This document shows positions 5,070 to 10,610 of a stretch of 10,610 nt of DNA, piece by piece. Both the position numbers and the translations under genes were made by a program. Position 1 is the stretch's first letter. The number at the start of each line of letters is the position of its first letter. The stretch covers positions 1 through 10,610 of the forward strand of contig JBEQBT010000106.1 in assembly GCA_041639705.1 (NCBI GenBank), read 5' to 3'. This stretch comes from JARDZI01 sp041639705 (GTDB lineage Bacteria; Bacillota; Clostridia; Clostridiales; Caloramatoraceae). Under the pieces are notes generated by a model. The model made no database searches, was not told the DNA's origin, and saw nothing but the letters and a program-made list of their open reading frames with translations.

Positions 5070-6438
5070 TTTCTAAAAACGCTTCGCCTATTTTGTATAC
5101 ATCTCCTGCACCCATGGTAATCAGGAGATCACCTTCTCTTAGATGACTTTTTAAATATTCCAATATCTTATCAAAGCTGTCAATGTAAATTGCATCCACG
5201 TCATTTTTACATACAGCATCACAAAGCATGCTGGAATTAATCTCATCTGTATACTTTTCTCTTGCAGCATATATATCAGCAAGTATGAGCTTTGTTACAC
5301 CTTTAAATGCATTTGAAAACTCATTGAAAAGTGATATTGTTCTGCTGTAGGTGTGTGGCTGGAAAACACAATATAGTTTTTTGTGAGGATAGTTTTGAGC
5401 AGCCTTTATGGTTGCTATTACTTCCGTTGGATGATGAGCATAATCATCAATAACAACTATATCATCCACTTCCCCCTTTTTCTCAAATCTTCTTTGTGTT
5501 CCTCCATATTTTACAAGGCTCTTTTGCATATCATCATAGCTTATACCAAGATAATGACTGCATGCAATTGAAGCAAGTGCATTTAGCACATTATGAACTC
5601 CAGGAATAGATAGCTTAAACTTCCCAAATTCCACTCCATCTAAAAGAGCTGTAAAGGATGGGTGCCCCATGGAATCATAATTAATGTCAACTGCAGTAAA
5701 ATTACCCTGGCTAATTCCATAGGTGAGGGTTTTGCAGCTAACTTGATTCATAATCATTCCAACCTTTTCATCCTCAGCACATCCAATTAAAAGTCCATTC
5801 TCAGGAATTAATTTAGCAAATTTCAAGAAGGTCTCATAGATTTCATTTATATCCTTATAATAATCTAAGTGATCAGCATCAATATTTAAAATTATGCCTA
5901 TGTATGGAAAGAACTTTAAAAAGCTTCCCTTATATTCACATGCTTCAGCTACAAAATAAGGGCTTTTACCTGGCCTGGCATTTCCTCCAATTGCATCAAC
6001 AACTCCTCCTACCATAATAGTTGGATCAAGTCCTGAATTAAGAAGAATTAATGATAACATTGAGGTAGCAGTGGTTTTTCCGTGGGAGCCAGAAACAGCA
6101 ATAGCCTTAGAAAATTTTTTCATTATATATCCTAAAAACTCTGCTCTTGTATAGGTTGGAATTCCAAGCTTTCTTGCTTCTACTATTTCTGGATTGTCAT
6201 CCTTTACTGCAGCTGTATACACAACCATGTCAGCTCCATGAATATTGGCTGGATCATGTCCTATATAGATTTTTGCTCCAAGTGACTCAAGTTTATTTGT
6301 TAGGTTGGATTTACTCCAGTCTGAACCTGAAACACTGTTACCATAAGCAATGAGTATTTCAGCCAAGCCACTCATGCTTATTCCACCGATTCCTATAAAA
6401 TGAACTTTTTTATTAACATCAGAATAAATATCAAACAT
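5065..6438 (-). CDS. murC: UDP-N-acetylmuramate--L-alanine ligase
   Basis: MurC adds L-alanine to UDP-N-acetylmuramate with ATP, the first amino-acid step of the peptidoglycan stem peptide, in the cytoplasm. The 457-residue protein has the three Mur ligase domains. HFIGIGGISMSGLAE at 13-27 binds the UDP part, the ATP loop GSHGKTT is at 117-123, EACEYKGSF starts at 165, the HNVLNA block is at 282-287, GGTQRRFE at 312-319 and DDYAHHPTE at 331-339 in the C-terminal domain. The length is typical. The ATG is preceded by AGGAG at nine bases. It is divergent from purR, as in clostridial genomes, and stands alone with its own terminator. Confidence 0.97.
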   Translation of the reverse strand: MFDIYSDVNKKVHFIGIGGISMSGLAEILIAYGNSVSGSDWSKSNLTNKLESLGAKIYIGHDPANIHGADMVVYTAAVKDDNPEIVEARKLGIPTYTRAEFLGYIMKKFSKAIAVSGSHGKTTATSMLSLILLNSGLDPTIMVGGVVDAIGGNARPGKSPYFVAEACEYKGSFLKFFPYIGIILNIDADHLDYYKDINEIYETFLKFAKLIPENGLLIGCAEDEKVGMIMNQVSCKTLTYGISQGNFTAVDINYDSMGHPSFTALLDGVEFGKFKLSIPGVHNVLNALASIACSHYLGISYDDMQKSLVKYGGTQRRFEKKGEVDDIVVIDDYAHHPTEVIATIKAAQNYPHKKLYCVFQPHTYSRTISLFNEFSNAFKGVTKLILADIYAAREKYTDEINSSMLCDAVCKNDVDAIYIDSFDKILEYLKSHLREGDLLITMGAGDVYKIGEAFLER

Positions 6439-6485
6439 AATTCTTCACTCCTAATAAATTCCTAATATAAAGTATATACAAATTT

Positions 6486-6491
6486 ATTATA
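6486..6491 (-). promoter_or_regulatory. Candidate murC -10 box
   Basis: The minus strand has TATAAT about 50 bases before the murC ATG, but no convincing -35 at the right distance. The 267-base divergent region is very AT-rich, so other starts are possible. Confidence 0.35.
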
Positions 6492-6557
6492 TCATAATCA
6501 TAAAGCTTCTAATATAAAAATATGTTTCCAATGTAATACAATATATATATAAAATAC

Positions 6558-6586
6558 TTGTAATGGTTAGTATGATAATTTAGAAT
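6558..6586 (+). promoter_or_regulatory. Candidate purR promoter
   Basis: TTGTAA (6558-6563) and TAGAAT (6581-6586) are 17 bases apart. The leader to the purR start would be about 110 bases; I see no clear PurBox or riboswitch within it. Confidence 0.4.
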
Positions 6587-6705
6587 GGGGTTAAGACATA
6601 AATTTTTATAAAAGCATCGGATAATCTTCAATAATCATAATAAAAATATGTATAAACCTCTAATATTATGACAAGAATATAAAAGTATGGATAGGATGTG
6701 ATACC

Positions 6706-7521
6706 TTGGAACGTCTGCACAGGAAAGAAAGGGTAGCTGCAATACTTAAGGTTTTAGCTGACAACCCTAACAAAATATATAGCCTTGGACATTTCTCTGA
6801 GGTGTTTATGGCTGCCAGGTCTACATTAAGCGAAGACATAACAATAGCAAAAAGAGTAATAGAAAGCCTTGGAGAAGGATATGTTGAAACCATTCCAGGA
6901 GCTGCAGGTGGAGTAAGATATATACCAGGAATATCTAAAGAAGATGAGAATAGTCTAACTGAACAGCTAGGGAATATGCTTAAAACCAGTGATAGAATTA
7001 TGCCAGGTGGATTTATATACATGAATGATGTAATTTGTTCCCCAGGAATTGCAAGCAGAGTAGGGATAATTTTTGCCCAAAAATTTAAGGACAAGGGTTC
7101 TGATTATGTTATAACCGTAGAAACAAAGGGAATACCAATTGCAATGATGACTGCAAGAGCTCTTAATGTTCCACTTATAATAGTAAGAAGAGACAACAGG
7201 GTTACTGAAGGCTCTACAGTTAGTATTAATTATGTATCTGGATCATCAAAGAGAATTCAAACTATGAGCTTATCAAAGCGTTCTGTAAAAAAAGGCAGCA
7301 AATGCATATTTGTAGATGATTTTATGAAAGCTGGGGGAACTGCTAATGGAATTATAGATCTAATGAAGGAATTTGAATGCAATGTCGTTGGAATTGGTGT
7401 GTTAGTAGAGAGCTCTACTTTGAATAAAAGATTAGTTGAGAATTATATATCAATAATGAAGCTAGAATCTATTGATGAGGAGAGTGGACAAATAAGTATA
7501 ATACCTTCTATTAATTATTAA
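6706..7521 (+). CDS. purR: Purine operon repressor PurR (PRPP-responsive)
   Basis: The 271-residue protein matches the Bacillus-type PurR along its length. It has an N-terminal winged-helix DNA-binding domain (about 1-75, including PGAAGGVRYIPG) and a phosphoribosyltransferase-fold effector domain. The PRPP-binding motif FVDDFMKAGGTANG is at 202-215 and the conserved block EGSTVSINYVSGSS at 168-181. In the known family PurR represses purine synthesis genes and PRPP relieves repression. The start is TTG, with AGGA nine bases before; no upstream ATG is in frame with a better site. It heads the conserved purR-spoVG-glmU-prs cluster; prs, three genes on, makes its ligand. The C-terminus is a little shorter than in Bacillus. 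Confidence 0.95.
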   Translation: MERLHRKERVAAILKVLADNPNKIYSLGHFSEVFMAARSTLSEDITIAKRVIESLGEGYVETIPGAAGGVRYIPGISKEDENSLTEQLGNMLKTSDRIMPGGFIYMNDVICSPGIASRVGIIFAQKFKDKGSDYVITVETKGIPIAMMTARALNVPLIIVRRDNRVTEGSTVSINYVSGSSKRIQTMSLSKRSVKKGSKCIFVDDFMKAGGTANGIIDLMKEFECNVVGIGVLVESSTLNKRLVENYISIMKLESIDEESGQISIIPSINY

Positions 7522-7565
7522 AGTTAAAATAAACTTAAAAAAATTCAAAATATTTAAATTATTAA

Positions 7566-7592
7566 GCAGGAATATTGAAATATTTAGAGAAT
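7566..7592 (+). promoter_or_regulatory. Sigma-H type promoter of spoVG
   Basis: GCAGGA (7566-7571) and GAAT (7589-7592) are separated by 17 bases, the same elements and spacing as I recall for the Bacillus subtilis spoVG P1 promoter recognised by sigma-H. An AT-rich tract lies just upstream, in the position bound by AbrB in Bacillus. Transcription would begin near 7600, a few dozen bases before spoVG. Confidence 0.65.
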
Positions 7593-7628
7593 TATAAAAT
7601 AATAAGCATCTTGGAAGGTGGTGAAGTT

Positions 7629-7919
7629 ATGCAAATTACAGATGTAAGGGTTAGAAAAATTGCTAATGAGGGAAAAATGAAGGCCATTGTTTCAGTAACT
7701 TTCGATAACGAATTCGTAGTTCATGATATCAAGGTTATAGATGGACAGAATGGACTTTTCATTGCTATGCCAAGTAGAAAGACTCCAGATGGAGAATTTA
7801 AAGACATAGCCCACCCAATCAATACCGAGACGAGAGAAAAGATACAAGCAGCTATTCTAGCAGAATATGAAAAAGTAAAAAATAATACTGAAACAGAAGT
7901 AGAAGCAGTCCAAGAATAA
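7629..7919 (+). CDS. spoVG: Septation / developmental regulator SpoVG
   Basis: This small protein of 96 residues matches SpoVG nearly end to end: MQITDVRVRK at the start, EFVVHDIKVIDGQNGLFIAM (28-47), PSRKTPDGEFKDIAHPIN (48-65), and an acidic C-terminal tail. SpoVG is known to bind nucleic acids and to affect septation, sporulation and other regulation in Firmicutes. The ATG at 7629 is chosen because GGTGGTGAAG precedes it and the protein then has the family length; an upstream in-frame ATG at 7575 lies within or before the promoter and adds non-conserved residues. The gene sits behind its own sigma-H type promoter and ends in a strong terminator, so it can be expressed apart from purR and glmU. 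Confidence 0.96.
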   Translation: MQITDVRVRKIANEGKMKAIVSVTFDNEFVVHDIKVIDGQNGLFIAMPSRKTPDGEFKDIAHPINTETREKIQAAILAEYEKVKNNTETEVEAVQE

Positions 7920-7922
7920 AAG

Positions 7923-7946
7923 GGAAGCGTGATGGCTTCCTTTTTT
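7923..7946 (+). terminator. Rho-independent terminator of spoVG
   Basis: GGAAGC (7923-7928) and GCTTCC (7935-7940) form a six-pair stem, extendable through flanking A and T residues, followed directly by six T residues. Confidence 0.85.
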
Positions 7947-7988
7947 GTTGTGTAATAAAATATTCCATATATATATTTTCCTTTTTCG

Positions 7989-8017
7989 TTGAATTAAACT
8001 ATATGATGCAATATAAT
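7989..8017 (+). promoter_or_regulatory. Promoter of glmU-prs
   Basis: TTGAAT (7989-7994) and a perfect TATAAT (8012-8017) are spaced by 17 bases, with a start near 8024, about 33 bases before the glmU ATG. It lies after the spoVG terminator, so glmU-prs is a separate unit. Confidence 0.7.
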
Positions 8018-8056
8018 GGAATAGGTTGAAATTATAACACGAATAGAGGTGCATTT

Positions 8057-9430
8057 ATGGAGAATTGTTATGGTATTATACTTGCAGCTGGAGAAGGCAA
8101 AAGAATGAAATCCAAGCTTCCAAAGCCACTTCACAAAGTATGCGGTAAGCCCATGATTGACCATATAGTTGATGCATTAAAAAATGCAGGAGTAAATGAT
8201 TCTATAGTTGTAGTTGGACACAAAGCAGAAATTGTAAAGGCACATTTAGGAGAAAATATTAAGTCAGTGTATCAGGAGGATCAATTAGGAACAGGCCATG
8301 CTGTTATGTGCTGCGAGGAATTTTTGAAAAACAAATCTGGAAGAGTAATAGTTCTTGCAGGAGATGCTCCATTAATAACATCTGAAACTATATCTAGAGT
8401 TTTTGAATATCATATTAAAAATGACTATTCAGCTACTGTATTAACTGCAGATGCATTAGATTCTACTGGACTTGGAAGAATAATAAGAAATGCCGAAGGA
8501 AATATTGAAAAAATAGTTGAGCATAAGGATGCATCCGAGGAAGAAAGAATGATTAAGGAAGTAAATTCTGCAAATTATTGCTTCAATATTGAAGATCTAC
8601 AAGATGCTCTAAAAAAGATAGAAAATGACAATGCTCAAAAGGAATACTATTTGACTGATACTATTGAAATACTTAAAAGGTCAGGAAAAAAAGTAGGGGC
8701 TTATAAGACTGATTTTGTGGAATTTATGGCTGTAAATTCTAGAATGCAGCTCCAGGAAGCTAGCAATGCCATGAGGAGAAGAGTTCTTACAAGACTCATG
8801 GAGGATGGGGTTACAATAATAGATCCTGCATCTACCTATGTTGATATGGATGTAGTAATTGGAATGGATACAATATTATATCCAGGCACGATAATCGAAG
8901 GCAGCACTATAATTGGCGAAGAATGTATAATAGGTCCAAATTCCAGAATAGTTAGTAGCGTAATAGGAAATGGAGTTGAGATTCAAAACTCAGTAGTACT
9001 TGAAAGCAAGGTAAATGACAATTCAAAGGTCGGACCATTTGCATATATAAGACCTGAAAGTGAAATTGGCAGCAATGTAAAAATTGGTGACTTTGTTGAG
9101 ATTAAGAAATCAAAAATAGGTGATAAAACAAAGGTTTCACATCTAACCTATATTGGAGATTCGGAAGTAGGAAAAGGATGTAATTTTGGCTGCGGAACAG
9201 TGGTTGTCAACTATGATGGTACTAACAAGTACAAGACTAAGATTGGAGATAATGCATTTATTGGGTGTAATTGTAACCTTATTGCTCCTGTTGAAGTTGG
9301 AAACAATGCATATCTTGCAGCTGGTTCAACAATTACTGACAATGTCCCAGATGGCGCCCTTGCAATAGCCAGGGAAAGACAAGTTAATAAAGAAGGATGG
9401 GTAGAAAAGAAAGGAATCTGGAAAAAATAA
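8057..9430 (+). CDS. glmU: Bifunctional GlmU: GlcNAc-1-P uridyltransferase / glucosamine-1-P acetyltransferase
   Basis: GlmU acetylates glucosamine-1-phosphate and then transfers UMP from UTP, giving UDP-GlcNAc for peptidoglycan. The 457 residues have the family's length. The N-terminal pyrophosphorylase domain shows LAAGEGKRMKS (9-19), PKPLHK (22-27), QLGTGHAV (77-84), the metal-binding Asp of AGDAP (101-105) and the AVNSR asparagine (about 227). The C-terminal left-handed beta-helix has hexapeptide repeats from about 255, with the acetyltransferase histidine in SHLTYIGD (about 362) and NYDG (385-388). AGAGGTG precedes the ATG. prs follows 17 bases after the stop, so the two are an operon. 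Confidence 0.97.
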   Translation: MENCYGIILAAGEGKRMKSKLPKPLHKVCGKPMIDHIVDALKNAGVNDSIVVVGHKAEIVKAHLGENIKSVYQEDQLGTGHAVMCCEEFLKNKSGRVIVLAGDAPLITSETISRVFEYHIKNDYSATVLTADALDSTGLGRIIRNAEGNIEKIVEHKDASEEERMIKEVNSANYCFNIEDLQDALKKIENDNAQKEYYLTDTIEILKRSGKKVGAYKTDFVEFMAVNSRMQLQEASNAMRRRVLTRLMEDGVTIIDPASTYVDMDVVIGMDTILYPGTIIEGSTIIGEECIIGPNSRIVSSVIGNGVEIQNSVVLESKVNDNSKVGPFAYIRPESEIGSNVKIGDFVEIKKSKIGDKTKVSHLTYIGDSEVGKGCNFGCGTVVVNYDGTNKYKTKIGDNAFIGCNCNLIAPVEVGNNAYLAAGSTITDNVPDGALAIARERQVNKEGWVEKKGIWKK

Positions 9431-9447
9431 CTTAGGAGGATTTAATT

Positions 9448-10401
9448 ATGATTAATCACGGCAAGAACATTAAGATTTTCACGGGTAATTCTAATCCTGA
9501 GCTTGCACAGGAGATTTCATCAATTGTAGGTGTTCACATTGGGGAAGCTGAAGTTGGAACATTTAGCGATGGAGAAATATCTGCGAACATCAATGAGACT
9601 GTAAGAGGCGCTGATGTCTTTGTAGTGCAGTCGACCAATGCTCCTGTGAATGATAATTTAATGGAACTATTAATAATGATGGATGCATTTAGAAGAGCAT
9701 CTGCAGGAAGAATTACTGCTGTAATCCCATACTATGGATATGCAAGACAGGATAGAAAGGCAAAGGCAAGGGACCCAATTACAGCAAAGCTTGTTGCAGA
9801 TTTAATAACAACTGCCGGTGCAGACAGAGTGCTTTCAATGGATTTACATGCAACACAGCTTCAAGGATATTTTAATATACCTGTGGATCACCTTTTAGGA
9901 GCACCTATACTTTCAAAGTATTTCCAGAGTTTAAACCTATTTGGAGATGATATAGTTGTCGTGTCCCCTGATATTGGTGGAGTAACAAGAGCAAGAAAAT
10001 TTGCTGATAGACTTCATTCATCTATTGCTATCATAGATAAAAGAAGACCAAAGGCTAATGTATCAGAGGTTATGAATGTTATTGGAGAGGTAAAGGGTAA
10101 GACAGCAATACTTATCGATGACATGATTGATACTGCAGGAACCATAACACATGGTGCTAATGCATTACTAGACCTTGGAGCAAAGGATGTTTATGCATGC
10201 TGCACTCATGGGGTGTTATCTAATCCAGCAGTAGAAAGACTTGAAAAATCAGTAATAAAGGAAGTAGTAATTCTTAATACAATAGCACTTCCTACAGAAA
10301 AGAAGATTAGCAAAATAAAAGCTTTATCAGTTGCCCCTGTATTTGCAGAAGCAATTAAAAGAATATATGAAGACCTTTCAATAAGCACTATATTTGATTA
10401 A
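9448..10401 (+). CDS. prs: Ribose-phosphate pyrophosphokinase (PRPP synthetase)
   Basis: Prs converts ribose 5-phosphate and ATP to PRPP and AMP, feeding purine, pyrimidine, histidine and NAD synthesis. The 317-residue protein is a normal class I enzyme. Visible blocks are FSDGEISANINE (39-50), YYGYARQDRK (95-104), the catalytic-loop region MDLHATQLQGYF (131-142, histidine at 134), VVSPDIGGVTRAR (171-183) and the ribose-phosphate loop IDDMIDTAGTI (223-233). A perfect AGGAGG (9434-9439) precedes the ATG. It is the last gene of glmU-prs and ends before a palindromic repeat that acts as a terminator. Its product is the effector of PurR, encoded in the same cluster. Confidence 0.97.
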   Translation: MINHGKNIKIFTGNSNPELAQEISSIVGVHIGEAEVGTFSDGEISANINETVRGADVFVVQSTNAPVNDNLMELLIMMDAFRRASAGRITAVIPYYGYARQDRKAKARDPITAKLVADLITTAGADRVLSMDLHATQLQGYFNIPVDHLLGAPILSKYFQSLNLFGDDIVVVSPDIGGVTRARKFADRLHSSIAIIDKRRPKANVSEVMNVIGEVKGKTAILIDDMIDTAGTITHGANALLDLGAKDVYACCTHGVLSNPAVERLEKSVIKEVVILNTIALPTEKKISKIKALSVAPVFAEAIKRIYEDLSISTIFD

Positions 10402-10461
10402 GAAATAAAAAGTGGCTGTTGCAAACTATTAAAAAGTAACTTTTTCATATAAAAATTTATG

Positions 10462-10527
10462 GCTGTCATCCTGAACGTAGTGAAGGATCTTAGGATTCTT
10501 CACTACGTTCAGAATGACAGCTTTTTT
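10462..10527 (+). terminator. prs terminator built from a copy of the palindromic repeat
   Basis: The arms 10464-10489 and 10494-10519 are a short-loop copy of the repeat family seen at 189-1010 and pair at 24 of 26 positions by strict matching, one of the exceptions being a G-U pair. The stem is extended by GC at 10462-10463 and 10520-10521 and is followed by six T residues, so it has the form of a rho-independent terminator. The roughly 80 bases after it are AT-rich with nothing I recognise. Confidence 0.75.
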
Positions 10528-10610
10528 ATTATATATTTTTCTGCCTACTGCAAATTCAAAATATTCATGAAAAATACATAATTAGTGAAAAAATAATACT
10601 AATAATAATG

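Noticed and set aside
6439..6705. A PurBox for PurR autoregulation in the murC-purR gap
   Set aside because: The short CATCGGAT at about 6615-6622 is too weak and unpaired to call a PurBox.
7575..7628. Upstream ATG extension of spoVG
   Set aside because: The added residues are not conserved, overlap the sigma-H promoter, and lack a ribosome site; the ATG at 7629 gives the family length.

Overview
The window is low-GC DNA with tightly packed housekeeping genes, strong A/T-rich sigma-A type promoters, TTG start codons, G-rich ribosome binding sites and a spoVG gene behind a sigma-H type promoter. Together with an electron-bifurcating NfnAB pair and the order murC / purR-spoVG-glmU-prs, this points to an anaerobic spore-former of the Clostridium type (inference; no taxonomic search was possible).

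Layout. Positions 1-1010 are an accessory patch around two proline tRNA genes (anticodons TGG and CGG). It holds two relics of the 3' end of an IS200/IS605-like tnpB, in opposite orientations and each with two strong hairpins, and several copies in different states of decay of a nested palindromic repeat (arms beginning TGTCATCCTGAACG). Positions 1042-3355 carry nfnB and nfnA on the minus strand. Between nfnA and lgt lie about 590 bases without a gene; on the minus strand they contain a good promoter, a tandem glycine riboswitch, a possible expression-platform hairpin and a roughly 100-nt inverted repeat. lgt follows (minus), then a 338-base gap with a compact, possibly pseudoknotted RNA that seems to have its own promoter, then murC (minus). 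From 6558 the strand changes: purR, spoVG, glmU and prs run on the plus strand to 10401, and another copy of the palindromic repeat forms the terminator after prs.

How the genes work together. lgt (lipoprotein diacylglyceryl transfer), murC (L-alanine addition to UDP-MurNAc) and glmU (UDP-GlcNAc synthesis) serve the cell envelope. prs makes PRPP, the ligand read by PurR. spoVG is a developmental nucleic-acid binding regulator. NfnAB balances NADH, NADPH and reduced ferredoxin in fermentation. 

The most unusual points are the tandem glycine riboswitch whose nearest downstream gene is nfnA, the unassigned structured RNA between murC and lgt, and the tnpB relics whose hairpins differ in sequence but keep pairing, as expected of an omega-RNA scaffold.
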